Translations under genes and position numbers: made by a program
Shown: positions 25,467 through 34,177 of the stretch, one piece after another
Position numbering within the stretch: position 1 is the first letter of the stretch
Layout of the letters: each line of letters opens with the position of its first letter
Origin: CAJCJE01 sp963818685
Lineage (GTDB): Bacteria > Actinomycetota > Actinomycetes > Mycobacteriales > Pseudonocardiaceae
Reading direction: 5' to 3'
NCBI GenBank assembly: GCA_963818685.1
Contig: CAWFTJ010000003.1
Coordinates: 868,001 to 932,000 of the forward strand
Length of the DNA stretch: 64,000 bases
Notes under the pieces: generated by a model
Seen by the model: the letters and a program-made list of their open reading frames with translations, nothing else
Databases searched by the model: none
What the model was told of the DNA's origin: nothing

Positions 25467-26174
25467 CTAGTCCATGCCGCGTCGGCCGGGTGTCCAGAAG
25501 GGCTTGGTGATCACGTTGCGGCGCGGCCAGTCACGCTCCTTGACCAGCTGCCTGCGCACCATCTGAATGGTCCGCGCCTCGCCGGCCACGTACGCGATCC
25601 CCGGCCCGTCCGGCAGCTTCAGCGCGCGCACCGCGTCCACCAGCGACTCCGACGACGCCGCGGACGCACCAGCGCGATAGGTCCAAGTGATCGACTCGGC
25701 CAGCGCGATCCGGTCATCGGGCGTGTCCACCTCGACGACCCCGTACACGTTCGCGTTCGCGGGCAGGCCGCGCAGCATGGCGTTGAACGCGACCGACGCG
25801 GTCTCCTCACCGACGAAAAGGTGGTACGGCGCGGGATGGCGCAGCACGAACGAGCCTTCCGGCCGGGAGAAGTTCACCGGCTTGCCGACCGCGAGCTGGC
25901 GCGCCCACACGCTGCCCGGCCCGTCCTCGCCGTGGTCGAGCACGCACAGTTCGATGCTGTCGTCGTCGTAGTCGAAGATCGAGTAGCTGCGTCGGGGGCC
26001 GTGCCCGTCGCCAGTGCGCACCCGCACCTGCTGGCCGGGCGTCCACGGCTGGCCGCGCAGTTCGGTCGCGCTGATCCTGATCCGGCGCATCCGCTTGCTG
26101 ACCAGGTCGATCGACGTCACCGTGCCGTGCAGGCCAGCCATGCCGAAATCCTTTCGCCCCGCCGTTGCCACCAT
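25467..26174 (-). CDS. Siderophore-interacting protein (flavin-dependent ferric reductase type)
   Basis: 235 residues of the ViuB/SIP family: an N-terminal FAD-binding barrel with RSYSIFDYD near 62-70, a middle segment GPGSVWARQLAVGKPVNFS near 85-103, and a C-terminal SIP domain with YVAGEARTIQMVRRQL near 195-210. It reduces ferric siderophores in the cytoplasm. ATG 26174 is used; ATG 26141 fits the family start equally well. No siderophore biosynthesis genes are in the window. Confidence 0.9.
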   Translation of the reverse strand: MVATAGRKDFGMAGLHGTVTSIDLVSKRMRRIRISATELRGQPWTPGQQVRVRTGDGHGPRRSYSIFDYDDDSIELCVLDHGEDGPGSVWARQLAVGKPVNFSRPEGSFVLRHPAPYHLFVGEETASVAFNAMLRGLPANANVYGVVEVDTPDDRIALAESITWTYRAGASAASSESLVDAVRALKLPDGPGIAYVAGEARTIQMVRRQLVKERDWPRRNVITKPFWTPGRRGMD

Positions 26175-26199
26175 CCTGCCAGGCCACGGCGGCGGGTGA

Positions 26200-26958
26200 T
26201 CAGCGTGGCTTGCGTGCCTCGATCAGGAAACGCGGCGCCCTGCTCACGAACGAGCCCTCCGCCCTGATCCGCTCGTGCAGCGCGTGCAGCCGCTCGCGGT
26301 AGCCGTCGACGGTGAAGCCGGGCACGGTCCACGGCACCTTGCGCAGGAAGTAGACGATCGCGCCGATGTCGAAGAACTCGCTGCGCAACGTCTCGGCGCG
26401 CAGGTCCACCACGTCAAGCCCGGCCTCGGTGGCGCTGGCGACCGCCGTGTCCGTGCTGCGCGACATGCCAGGGATGTGCGGGCCGAGCATCGCGGTGATC
26501 AGCTCCAACTGCTGGCCCTTGCCGATCTGCTGGGACAGGTACGATCCGCCCGGCGCCAGCACGCGCGCGACCTCAGCCCAGTTGGTGGCCACCGGATGCC
26601 GGCTTGTCACCAGCTCGAACGTGTCGTCGGCGAACGGCAACCCCTCCTGCTCGGACCCGGCGACCACGTGGCCGCCCAACGGCGCCAGGTTCGCGGCCGC
26701 GACCGGCACGTTGGGCAGCCACGCCTCGGTCGCCACCAGCAGCTCGGGCGGGCGCGGGATGGTGGCCAGCACCTCGCCGCCGCCGGTGTCGATGTCCAGC
26801 CCGGACCGGACACCCGCCATCCGCTCGCCGACCAGCCGCGCATAGCCCCAGGACGGCCGCTGCTCGGTGGCGCGGCCGTCGAACCAGGAGAAGTCCCAGC
26901 CTTCGACCGGTTCGGCCGCACCCTCGGCGACCAGCCGGTCGAACTCGTCGTCGCTCAC
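26200..26958 (-). CDS. SAM-dependent methyltransferase-like protein
   Basis: 252 residues from GTG 26958, which overlaps the upstream GNAT stop (GTGA). Motif I is SGLDIDTGGGEVLA near 55-68, an atypical DIDTGGG in place of DxGxGxG, with LPFADDTFELVTSRH near 120 and an RVLAPGGSYLSQQ post-motif. This variant belongs to a methyltransferase subgroup often linked to GNAT genes. Possible target: antibiotic or RNA modification, unproven. Confidence 0.82.
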   Translation of the reverse strand: MSDDEFDRLVAEGAAEPVEGWDFSWFDGRATEQRPSWGYARLVGERMAGVRSGLDIDTGGGEVLATIPRPPELLVATEAWLPNVPVAAANLAPLGGHVVAGSEQEGLPFADDTFELVTSRHPVATNWAEVARVLAPGGSYLSQQIGKGQQLELITAMLGPHIPGMSRSTDTAVASATEAGLDVVDLRAETLRSEFFDIGAIVYFLRKVPWTVPGFTVDGYRERLHALHERIRAEGSFVSRAPRFLIEARKPR

Positions 26959-27737
26959 GGCTTCCACACGTACGGGGTCGTCGTGGTGACCGCCGTGAAG
27001 CCCAGGCGCGCCACGATCGGGCGACTGTCCTCGGACGCGTCGATCTGCAGGTACTTGTAGCCGCGTCGCACCGCGAGCCAGGCGCGCCGGGCGAGCAGCG
27101 CGCGGTAGATCCCGCGCCCGCGCCACTGTTTCAGCGTCGCGCCGCCCCAGATGCCGACGAACTCGATGCCCGGTTTGAACTCGGCCCACGCCGCCGACAC
27201 CGTCCGGCCCTCCGCGACCGCTGCGTAGACGGTGACCAGGCCGGCCCCGACCTCACGCATCAGCCGGGGCACCAGATGGCCGCGGTCCTCCGACCACACC
27301 TCGGATTCCAGGTCCGCGATCCGCCGGAACCCGGCCTCGTCGGTGATTTCGCGCAGCTCGACGCCGTCGGGCAGTGGCGGATGTTCCTCAGCGATGTCGG
27401 CGGCAAGTCCGATGAGGACGGTTTCCCGTTCCTCCTGCACGAACCCGGCCGCGATCAGCCGCTCGGTCACCTCGGCTGGCCGGTCGTGCGCGCGGGTCTT
27501 CCATTCAAGGCCTTCGCCGCGCGCGGCGAAGAAGTCCTGCTGGCGCTTGATCAGCGCGTCCAGTTCGGCGCCGGTCACGCCGAGGTCGACCGGGCTGTTG
27601 ACGAAGCCGAGGTGATCGCCGACGACGCGCACGATCGGCCCGTCCGACTCGGCGTACAGGCCATCGGGCAGGTCGCGGGTCTCGGCCGGTCGAGCCTGCT
27701 CGTCGTAGGCGCGCAACAGTGCGGCGACATCGGTCAT
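26955..27737 (-). CDS. GNAT family N-acetyltransferase
   Basis: 260 residues. The C-terminal half carries the GNAT acetyl-CoA loop (QWRGRGIYRALLARRAW, near 208-224) after the beta-strand AWAEFKPGIEFVGIWGGAT. The N-terminal half is a degenerate GNAT-like domain. Start ATG 27737 has a TAGTTT hexamer six bases upstream, the leaderless pattern. Coupled to the methyltransferase by a four-base overlap. Confidence 0.88.
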   Translation of the reverse strand: MTDVAALLRAYDEQARPAETRDLPDGLYAESDGPIVRVVGDHLGFVNSPVDLGVTGAELDALIKRQQDFFAARGEGLEWKTRAHDRPAEVTERLIAAGFVQEERETVLIGLAADIAEEHPPLPDGVELREITDEAGFRRIADLESEVWSEDRGHLVPRLMREVGAGLVTVYAAVAEGRTVSAAWAEFKPGIEFVGIWGGATLKQWRGRGIYRALLARRAWLAVRRGYKYLQIDASEDSRPIVARLGFTAVTTTTPYVWKP

Positions 27738-27789
27738 GCCGCCAAACTAGCCAGAGCGGATCGGGCCGGCATCCCGTTTTCGGCCAAGG

Positions 27790-27816
27790 GCGTAATCCGT
27801 CCAGAGCGTAATCCGT
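27790..27816. repeat. 11-bp direct repeat between genes
   Basis: GCGTAATCCGT at 27790-27800 and 27806-27816, period 16, in the short gap between the divergent GNAT and TauD genes. Confidence 0.9.
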
Positions 27817-27852
27817 GGCGCGTCGAATGACGCGCGGCCACGATGAGGTCTC

Positions 27853-28704
27853 ATGAGGACGACGGCCTGGCTCGCACGCGATCTCGCCGAAGACGACGAC
27901 TGGCAGTGGCAGTACGAGGACGATCCCGCGCTGTTCGAACGAGTTCGCGCGGAACTGGTGAACGGACGCGGAGTCGTGCTGCTGCACGGCCTTCCGGTCG
28001 ACGGGCTCACCGACGCGCAGGCCGAACAGCTTGCCGTGGACGTGGCGCGGCGGATCGGCGAGGTGGTGCCGCAGGGCCCGAACGGCGAACTCGTCCGGCA
28101 CGTGCGCGACGTCGGCGCCGATCCGAACGCGCCGACCAGCAGGAGCTACCTGCACAGCGGACAACTCGGCTTCCACGCCGACCCGACCGACGTGGTCGGC
28201 CTGCTCTGCCTGCGCGAGGCGAAATCCGGTGGCCGCAGCGCGGTGCTGAACGCGGTCGCGGTGCACGACGAGATCGTCCGCACCCATCCCGAACTCGCCG
28301 ACCTGCTCTACCAGCCGTGGTGGCACGACGCGCGCGACGGCACGTTCCACCAACGGCCCCTCTACACCCCCGACCAGAGCGGCCGCCTCTGCGCCCCCTG
28401 GGGCGTGGACTACCTGCGCTCCGCGCAGCGACAGAGGGGGAGGGGCGGCTCCGATGTGCCCACGTTCACGCCGGCCCAGTCCGCCCTGGTCGACCTGCTC
28501 GAACACCTCACCGACGACCCGCGCTTCGCGTTCACCATGGACCTGCGCCCCGGCGACCTACAACTGTTGAACAACCACGTGACCATGCACAACCGCACCG
28601 CCTACGTCGACCACCCCGAGCCGGAGCGGCGCCGACACCTGATCCGGATCTGGCTGAACACGCTGAACACGCCAGCGTCTGCCAGCACCGCGCGAAATCG
28701 ATAA
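27853..28704 (+). CDS. TauD/TfdA family Fe(II)/2-oxoglutarate dioxygenase
   Basis: 283 residues. The iron ligands are visible: HxD in LGFHADPTD near 105-113 and the distal His in NNHVTMHNR near 238-246, with the 2-oxoglutarate-binding Arg in RRRHLIRIWL near 258. The N-terminal RGVVLLHGLPVDGL is typical of the family. These enzymes hydroxylate sulfonates, amino acids or peptides; the substrate is not deducible. The stop codon overlaps the TAAACT promoter of the next gene. Confidence 0.9.
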   Translation: MRTTAWLARDLAEDDDWQWQYEDDPALFERVRAELVNGRGVVLLHGLPVDGLTDAQAEQLAVDVARRIGEVVPQGPNGELVRHVRDVGADPNAPTSRSYLHSGQLGFHADPTDVVGLLCLREAKSGGRSAVLNAVAVHDEIVRTHPELADLLYQPWWHDARDGTFHQRPLYTPDQSGRLCAPWGVDYLRSAQRQRGRGGSDVPTFTPAQSALVDLLEHLTDDPRFAFTMDLRPGDLQLLNNHVTMHNRTAYVDHPEPERRRHLIRIWLNTLNTPASASTARNR

Positions 28705-28713
28705 ACTGGGCAC

Positions 28714-28938
28714 ATGGGATTCCTTGATGACGTCAAGAAGCAGGCCGAGGAACTGAAGGGTCGCGCATCCGACTTCGTCGGACAGCACGGCGACAAGATC
28801 GCCGAGGGCATCGACAAGGTGGCCGGCAAGCTGGACAGCGGTACGCAGGGCAAGTACTCGGAGAAGATCCAGCAGAGCGCCGCCAAGGCCAAGGACGCGG
28901 CTCAGCGCTTCGGCGAGCAGTCCGGCCGGCAGGACTGA
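28714..28938 (+). CDS. MT0933-like antitoxin (Rv0909 family)
   Basis: 74 residues, highly charged and helical: MGFLDDVKKQAEELKGRASD with later GDKIAEGIDKVAGKLDSGTQ, matching the MT0933-like antitoxin family. In mycobacteria the partner toxin gene lies next to it; here none is seen (the next gene is a convergent TetR), so it is either an orphan or has another role. TAAACT at 28702-28707 lies six bases before the ATG, a leaderless promoter overlapping the dioxygenase stop codon. Confidence 0.85.
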   Translation: MGFLDDVKKQAEELKGRASDFVGQHGDKIAEGIDKVAGKLDSGTQGKYSEKIQQSAAKAKDAAQRFGEQSGRQD

Positions 28939-28948
28939 CCGAAGGTCG

Positions 28949-29584
28949 TCAGCCGGGCCGGTTGAACTGCGCGGTCAGGTCCGCGTGGGTCACCGGTGCC
29001 GGTATCCGGCGTGCCCCGCTCGGCTGGAAGCCGTCCACGAACACGCGCACGTGCCGAGCGGACAATGTGGACGCGTCCTCGGCCGACAGGTGCGGCATGG
29101 GCCGGCAGACCAGCGCGGACGCGGTGATGATGTCCACCGAGTTGAGGTCGTCGCGGATCGTGCCGGCCGCGCGCCCCGCCGCGAGCACGGTCTCCAGGTT
29201 CGCGGCGATCTCCCGCTGCATGGCGAAAATCTCCGGGTTGTCCACCGCAGGGCCGCCGAGCAGCGGCAACACCAGTTCGTCGCGGCGCTCGACCAGGTTC
29301 AGCAGTAGGGTCTCGATCGCGCCGACCGGGTCGGCCAGCTTGGTCCTGGCCAGCCTCGTCTCCTCAAGCACCCGCGTGTAGGCGTCCTGCACGACCTGGC
29401 TGATCAGCGCGTTGCGGTCCGGGAACCGCCGGTACAGCGTGGCGATGTTCACGCCCGCGGTCCTGGCGATGTCGTCGAGTGGCGCCGAAATGCCGCGCTC
29501 GCGGAACGCGGCCCGAGCGGCCGTGAGAATCAGTTCCCTGTTGCGCGCGGCATCGGCCCGCAACCGTGTCGGCTGGGTCGCCAT
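28949..29584 (-). CDS. TetR/AcrR family regulator
   Basis: 211 residues. HTH: LILTAARAAFRERG and APLDDIARTAGVNIATLYRRFPDRNAL (residues 18-60), then a ligand domain with ALVCRPMPHLS near 160, as in the TetR group with SbtR-like C-terminal domain. ATG 29584 is preferred because GGGAGGGA lies upstream. It faces another TetR gene; no structural target is adjacent. Confidence 0.88.
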   Translation of the reverse strand: MATQPTRLRADAARNRELILTAARAAFRERGISAPLDDIARTAGVNIATLYRRFPDRNALISQVVQDAYTRVLEETRLARTKLADPVGAIETLLLNLVERRDELVLPLLGGPAVDNPEIFAMQREIAANLETVLAAGRAAGTIRDDLNSVDIITASALVCRPMPHLSAEDASTLSARHVRVFVDGFQPSGARRIPAPVTHADLTAQFNRPG

Positions 29585-29709
29585 CGGCCTGATTTCCCTC
29601 CCACCGCCCCCGGCGTATCCGAAGAGTACTCCTTCGGTTACCCGCATCGACAGGGCAGAGGCAGGGCGGAGAAAGAGACGGAGGTCTCACGTGCTGCTAC
29701 CGTGTGTGC

Positions 29710-30315
29710 ATGTCGCCCGACACCGCGCAACAGCCTCTCGGGTTGCGGGAACGCAAGAAACAGCAGACAAAACGGGCGCTGGAACAGGCTGCTTTCGACC
29801 TGTTCGCCGAGCAGGGCTACGCCGAGACAACGGTGGAGGACATCGCGGCGGCCGCGCAGGTCTCCCGGGCGAGTTTCTTCCGTTATTTCGGCTCCAAGGA
29901 GGACGTGCTCACCGCGGATGACGACGTGCGCCGCGAACGGTTCATGCTCGCGCTCGCCAGACAACCGCGTGACATCCCGGTGCTCGCCGCGGTGCGCGCC
30001 GCGGTCGCCGAACACCTTGCCTACGCACGCGCTGACGACCGCAGGGTCACCTACGTCAAGGTGATCCTCGGTTCCCGAGTGCTGCTCGGCCGCGCCAACG
30101 AGATCCGCCTGCGCTGGTTGCGCGAACTCGAATCCGAGCTGCGTGCCAGGCTTCCCGGTTCATCCAATGTGGACATTCTGGCCGCGATGCTGGCCGGCAT
30201 CGTGCTCGCCGTACTGGAAACCACCCTGCGACTCGTCGCGGTCGACCCAGAGCGGGACCTTGCCGACATCCTGGACACCGGTTTCGGCCTGCTCGCGCCC
30301 GACGTGACCCGCTGA
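29710..30315 (+). CDS. TetR/AcrR family regulator
   Basis: 201 residues. HTH at about 17-62 (RALEQAAFDLFAEQGYAETTVEDI and SRASFFRYFGSKEDV split), with an MftR-like C-terminal domain. ATG 29710 lies six bases after a TACCGT hexamer (29698-29703), a leaderless pattern. It is divergent from the TetR gene at 28949-29584; the two regulators share a 125-base promoter region. Confidence 0.88.
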   Translation: MSPDTAQQPLGLRERKKQQTKRALEQAAFDLFAEQGYAETTVEDIAAAAQVSRASFFRYFGSKEDVLTADDDVRRERFMLALARQPRDIPVLAAVRAAVAEHLAYARADDRRVTYVKVILGSRVLLGRANEIRLRWLRELESELRARLPGSSNVDILAAMLAGIVLAVLETTLRLVAVDPERDLADILDTGFGLLAPDVTR

Positions 30316-30482
30316 GGTTTGCCCTTGTTGCCCGATCGGGTAGTAATCGATCGGGTGGGCGTGCGCGAACCCCGAGGTCAAGCCGTTTTTCCTATGGTTG
30401 CTGTCACGACGGGCAACCCCGACGGGTACGCCGCGTCTGGACAGGTAGGTAGCGAAACGCGGATCGAGAGGTTGGCGAGCCG

Positions 30483-31643
30483 ATGGCCGGACAGTGGGGT
30501 CGCAACGACCAGTACGTGGAGCCACATCGTCCACCCGTGAATCCACGCCCCGACTACGCGCGACAACAGGCGTACCAGCGGCAGGTGGACCAGGCCCGAC
30601 GGGCCGGTTTCGGCGCCGACTCCTACGTCGACCCGGATCGCCTGCCCAAGCCGCCGCGACCGATGCGGCCGCCACGGCAGCGCAACGGCTGGCGCATGTT
30701 CCGCCGGATCGTCGCGATCCTGTTGGTGCTGCTCGTGGTCGGCGCGGTCATCCTCTGGTTCTACCTCGACTCGTCGCTCAACCGGGTGAACGCGCTGTCC
30801 GACTACGCCGGCAGGCCGGCGCAGGGCACCGGCACGAACTGGCTGATCACCGGCGACGACTCACGCCAGGGCCTGACCGACGCACAGGCCGCGCAGCTGC
30901 ACACCGGCGACTCGTCCTCGGTCGCGGGCGGCCGCACCGACACCATCATCCTGTTGCACATCCCGGACAACAGCACCAAGCCGACCATGGTCAGCCTGCT
31001 GCGCGACTCCTACGTCAGCATTCCCGGCCACGGCAAGAACAAGATCAACGCGGCCTTCGCCTTCGGCGGCCCTTCCCTGCTGGCGCAGACCGTCGAGCAG
31101 GCCACCGGCATCCGCATCGACCACTACGCGGAGATCGGTCTCGGCGGCTTCGCCTCGGTCGTCGACGATGTCGGCGGTGTGAACATGTGCCTCGACCAGC
31201 CGGTCAACGACTCCTACGCCGGCATCAACCTGCCAGCCGGCTGCCAGACCCTCAACGGTGCCAACGCACTGGGCTACGTTCGCAGCCGGCATGCCTTCGC
31301 CACCAGCGACTTCGCCCGCACCGACCACCAGCGGCAGTTCCTCGGCGCGTTGGCGGACAAGATCTCCAGCCCCGGTGTGCTGCTCAACCCGTTCGACTTC
31401 TTCCCGATGATCTCCGACCTGCCCGGCTCGATCACCGTGGACAGCGGCGACCACCTGCAGAACCTGATCGGCCTCGCCTGGGCCATGCGCGGCGTCTCCA
31501 GCGGCGGCGTTGTCACCACCGCGGTCCCGGTCAGCGGTTCCACCGGCAGCTCGCTGCTGTGGGACCCGACCAAGTCGCAGCAGCTGTTCAACGATCTCAA
31601 CACCGACCAGGCAGTGCCCACCAGCCTGATCACCACGCACTGA
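30483..31643 (+). CDS. LytR-CpsA-Psr (LCP) family cell-wall ligase
   Basis: 386 residues: a Pro/Arg-rich cytoplasmic N-terminus, one transmembrane helix at about 75-97 and an extracellular LCP domain (about 145-330). Conserved segments are GGRTDTIILLHI, LLRDSYVSIPGHGKNKINAAFAFGG and the Arg-rich YVRSRHAFATSDFARTDHQR, which bind the polyprenyl pyrophosphate. LCP enzymes attach arabinogalactan or teichoic-type polymers to peptidoglycan. A strong terminator follows (31664-31694). Confidence 0.92.
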   Translation: MAGQWGRNDQYVEPHRPPVNPRPDYARQQAYQRQVDQARRAGFGADSYVDPDRLPKPPRPMRPPRQRNGWRMFRRIVAILLVLLVVGAVILWFYLDSSLNRVNALSDYAGRPAQGTGTNWLITGDDSRQGLTDAQAAQLHTGDSSSVAGGRTDTIILLHIPDNSTKPTMVSLLRDSYVSIPGHGKNKINAAFAFGGPSLLAQTVEQATGIRIDHYAEIGLGGFASVVDDVGGVNMCLDQPVNDSYAGINLPAGCQTLNGANALGYVRSRHAFATSDFARTDHQRQFLGALADKISSPGVLLNPFDFFPMISDLPGSITVDSGDHLQNLIGLAWAMRGVSSGGVVTTAVPVSGSTGSSLLWDPTKSQQLFNDLNTDQAVPTSLITTH

Positions 31644-31663
31644 TCCCTGATCCCTGCCGCCCC

Positions 31664-31694
31664 CGGCCGGCCGTCGCCCCTCGACGGCCGGCCG
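31664..31694. terminator. Strong bidirectional terminator
   Basis: A perfect 13-bp stem (CGGCCGGCCGTCG and its complement) with a CCCCT loop between the convergent LCP and SRPBCC genes. A small TGATCCC tandem duplication lies just upstream at 31641-31654, at the LCP stop codon. Confidence 0.85.
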
Positions 31695-31714
31695 CCTCCT
31701 CTTCAGACCCCCTG

Positions 31715-31752
31715 CCGTTCAGGCCAACCCCGCCCGTTCAGGCCAACCCCGC
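31715..31752. repeat. 19-bp tandem duplication including a stop codon
   Basis: CCGTTCAGGCCAACCCCGC is present twice with no spacer (31715-31733 and 31734-31752). The stop codon of the SRPBCC gene (31738-31740, minus strand) lies within one copy, so the last codons and the stop are duplicated beyond the gene. Confidence 0.95.
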
Positions 31753-32217
31753 CGCGACCTGGTCCAGATAGTCCAGCGCCTCCTGTAGCCCGTCCTCCAT
31801 CCCGGAGTTCACGTGCATGTCCCGGTTTTCCTTGCTGTCGTGGCGAACCAGGATCTCCAACGTGGTCCGCCCGTCCTGCTCGGTCAGCGTCAACGTGCTC
31901 ACCGCGGGTGCGCCCGGCGCGCCCTCGAAGATCTCCGTTCTCCTCAGCCGTTCGTTCGGCACGATCTCGGTGAACTCGCCGTGGAACGCGACCTCGAAGC
32001 CGCCGTTGGCGGTCATCACATACCGCCACGAGCCACCGACCCGCAGGTCGATCTCGACGCTGTTCACCTCGCCGCGATCGCCCGCCCACCACCGTTTCAC
32101 CAGCGCGGGTTCGGTGTAGGCGCGGTACACCAGGTGCTTTGGCGCGTCGAACTCCCTGCTGATCAGGATTTCGGTGTCGCTTGGCAGGGTCACCACTGCG
32201 GACTTACTGGTCATCAT
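31738..32217 (-). CDS. SRPBCC (AHSA1-type) protein
   Basis: 159 residues. It opens TEILISREFDAPKHLVYRAYTEP and has WWAGDRGEV and MRVGGSWRY-like segments of the AHSA1/CalC hydrophobic-cavity fold. Such proteins are nearly always encoded next to ArsR regulators, as here: the ArsR stop lies within its first codons (14-base overlap). A ribosome site AAGGGG precedes ATG 32217. Role: probably binding a small hydrophobic ligand (family knowledge). Confidence 0.88.
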   Translation of the reverse strand: MMTSKSAVVTLPSDTEILISREFDAPKHLVYRAYTEPALVKRWWAGDRGEVNSVEIDLRVGGSWRYVMTANGGFEVAFHGEFTEIVPNERLRRTEIFEGAPGAPAVSTLTLTEQDGRTTLEILVRHDSKENRDMHVNSGMEDGLQEALDYLDQVAAGLA

Positions 32218-32548
32218 CTTCGGCCCCTTTCAGTTCGGCCAACACGTCGTCGAGCAGATCGAACCGCGCCGACCAGGTCTGTTCGTAGGTCTTCACCCAG
32301 TCGTGAATGACCTTGAGCGGTGCGCCGTTGAGCCGGTACAGGCGCTGCCGGCCCTCCTCGCGCACGTTGACCAGTCCAACCTCGCGCAGCACCTTCAGAT
32401 GCTTGGACACGAGTGGCTGGGCGAGGTCGAGCAGCTTGACCAGATCGTTCACGGACCGTTCCCCCTGCGCGAGCAGATCGAGGATCTGCCGCCGCCGGGG
32501 TTCGGCGACCGCGTTGAACGCGTCCGTTGTCGTCGCTGCCCGAGCCAT
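32204..32548 (-). CDS. ArsR family transcriptional regulator
   Basis: 114 residues with the winged helix at about 15-75 (AEPRRRQILDLLAQGERSVND, QPLVSKHLKVLREVGLV and the wing EGRQRLYRL). No metal-binding cysteine pair (the CxC of metal sensors) is present, so this is the non-metal AHSA1-linked ArsR type. A perfect 20-bp palindrome lies 10 bases upstream of its start and almost certainly is its operator. Confidence 0.9.
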   Translation of the reverse strand: MARAATTTDAFNAVAEPRRRQILDLLAQGERSVNDLVKLLDLAQPLVSKHLKVLREVGLVNVREEGRQRLYRLNGAPLKVIHDWVKTYEQTWSARFDLLDDVLAELKGAEDDDQ

Positions 32549-32558
32549 GGCGACAAAG

Positions 32559-32578
32559 ATATACCCATATGGGTATAT
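32559..32578. promoter_or_regulatory. ArsR operator, perfect 20-bp palindrome
   Basis: ATATACCCAT followed directly by ATGGGTATAT, an AT-rich perfect palindrome of 20 bp in the gap between the ArsR operon (minus) and the glycosyltransferase (plus). It overlaps a TATATC -10 hexamer of the ArsR promoter. Confidence 0.85.
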
Positions 32579-32640
32579 GTCAAGACCGTCCTCGCGAACC
32601 AGCCCGACCAGCTAATCTCCCGCTGGAAAAGGGGGGATCC

Positions 32641-34137
32641 ATGGCTGACTCGGACGAACTGCCCCGACTCGCGACCCGACCGCTGGCGGTCGTGCTCGCC
32701 GTGCAGGCCGCCTGCCTCACGGCGCTGTCCGGCCGCTACGGGTTCAGCCGCGACGAGCTGTACTTCATCGCCGCCGGCAACCACCTGGCGCTCGGCTACG
32801 TCGACCAGCCGCCGATCACCCCGCTGCTGGCCAGGATCTCCACCACCCTCTTCGGCGACACCCCGTACGGCCTGCGCGTGATCAGCACGATCATGGCCAT
32901 GCTCACCGTGCTGCTGGTCGCCCTGATCGCCCGCGAACTCGGTGCCGCCCGCGGCCCGCAGATCTTCGCCTCGGCCGCCACCGCGCTGTCCTCCTACGTG
33001 CTCGTGGTCAGCCACCTGCTCTCCACCAGCAGCTTCGACCTGCTCATGTGGACGTTGACCAGTTGGCTGCTGCTGCGCCTGCTGCGCACGGGCGATGGCC
33101 GCTGGTGGATCCCGGTCGGCCTCGCGGTCGGGCTGACGCTGGAGAACAAGTGGCTGATCGTCGGCCTGCTCGCCGCGCTGGCCGTCGGCCTGCTCACGGT
33201 CGGCCCGCGCGCGGTGTTGCGCACCTGGTGGCTCGCCGCCGGCATCGGCGCGGCCGTGCTGATCCTGGTGCCCAACCTGATCTGGCAGGTCCACAACGGT
33301 TTCCCGCAGCTCACCGTCGCGTCGCAGATCAGTCAGGCGGACGGCACCACCAACCGCGTCACGTTCATCCCGATGCAGCTGGTCTACCTCTCGCCGGTAC
33401 TCGTCCCGGTCTGGCTCGCCGGCCTGGTCCGACTGTGGCGCGCGGCGCAACTGCGCTGGGCGCGCTCGTTCGTGATCGCGTACCCGGTGCTCTGCGTCGC
33501 GCTGATCATCCTCGGCGGCAAGCCGTACTACGCGGTCCCGCCGCTACTCATGTTCCTCGCCGCGGGCGCCGAACCAGCCATGTCAACCGTGCGCTGGTTC
33601 TTCGCCCGCCGGGTGACCGTCGGCCGGGTCGCGTCCTGGGCGGGAGTCGTGCTCGCCGCGCTGATCTCGGTCGTGGTCAGCCTGCCGGTGCTGCCGCAGC
33701 GCGATCTCAACCCGGTGCTGGCCATCGAGCCCGACCAGGGCGAGGAGGTCGCCTGGCCGAGCTTTGTGGACGCGGTGGCCGCGGGCTGGCAGCGGATCCC
33801 GGCGGGGGAGCGGTCCACCTCGGTCATCCTCACCGCCAACTACGGCGAGGCTGGCGCGATCGAGGAGTACGGCCACCTCCACGGCCTGCCCACCGCCTAC
33901 TCCGGCCACATGTCCTACGCAGCCTGGGGCCCGCCCGCCGATGCCATGACCGGCCAGGTGCTGTGGATCGGTAAGTCCACGCCGACCGGGCTCGCCAGTT
34001 GCCGCCTGATCTCCCGCTACTACAACGAATACGGCGTGCACGACGACGAATGGGGCGTGCCCATCCGGCTGTGCACCGGCACGGCCGGACCGTGGTCGCG
34101 GCTGTGGGCCGGCCTCACCCGCTACTACTACGACTGA
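32641..34137 (+). CDS. GT39/PMT-like membrane glycosyltransferase
   Basis: 498 residues, about ten to eleven hydrophobic helices. The first loop has GFSRDELYFIAAGNHLALGYVDQPP, with the acidic DE pair characteristic of GT-C (dolichyl-phosphate-mannose type, ArnT-like) enzymes, followed by PPITPLLARI. A soluble domain forms the C-terminal quarter. It likely transfers a sugar from a polyprenyl phosphate donor outside the membrane. ATG 32641 has a GGGGGG ribosome site. Confidence 0.87.
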   Translation: MADSDELPRLATRPLAVVLAVQAACLTALSGRYGFSRDELYFIAAGNHLALGYVDQPPITPLLARISTTLFGDTPYGLRVISTIMAMLTVLLVALIARELGAARGPQIFASAATALSSYVLVVSHLLSTSSFDLLMWTLTSWLLLRLLRTGDGRWWIPVGLAVGLTLENKWLIVGLLAALAVGLLTVGPRAVLRTWWLAAGIGAAVLILVPNLIWQVHNGFPQLTVASQISQADGTTNRVTFIPMQLVYLSPVLVPVWLAGLVRLWRAAQLRWARSFVIAYPVLCVALIILGGKPYYAVPPLLMFLAAGAEPAMSTVRWFFARRVTVGRVASWAGVVLAALISVVVSLPVLPQRDLNPVLAIEPDQGEEVAWPSFVDAVAAGWQRIPAGERSTSVILTANYGEAGAIEEYGHLHGLPTAYSGHMSYAAWGPPADAMTGQVLWIGKSTPTGLASCRLISRYYNEYGVHDDEWGVPIRLCTGTAGPWSRLWAGLTRYYYD

Positions 34138-34177
34138 AATCAGCCGGTGATCGCGTTAATCAGCCGGTGATCGCGTT
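34138..34177. repeat. 20-bp perfect tandem duplication including a stop codon
   Basis: AATCAGCCGGTGATCGCGTT at 34138-34157 and again at 34158-34177. On the minus strand the second copy encodes the last residues and the stop of the GH18 gene (34160); the first copy repeats them after the stop. Confidence 0.95.

Noticed and set aside
28714..28938. A toxin-antitoxin pair
   Set aside because: Only the antitoxin-like gene is present; the neighbours are a dioxygenase and a convergent TetR gene, not a toxin.
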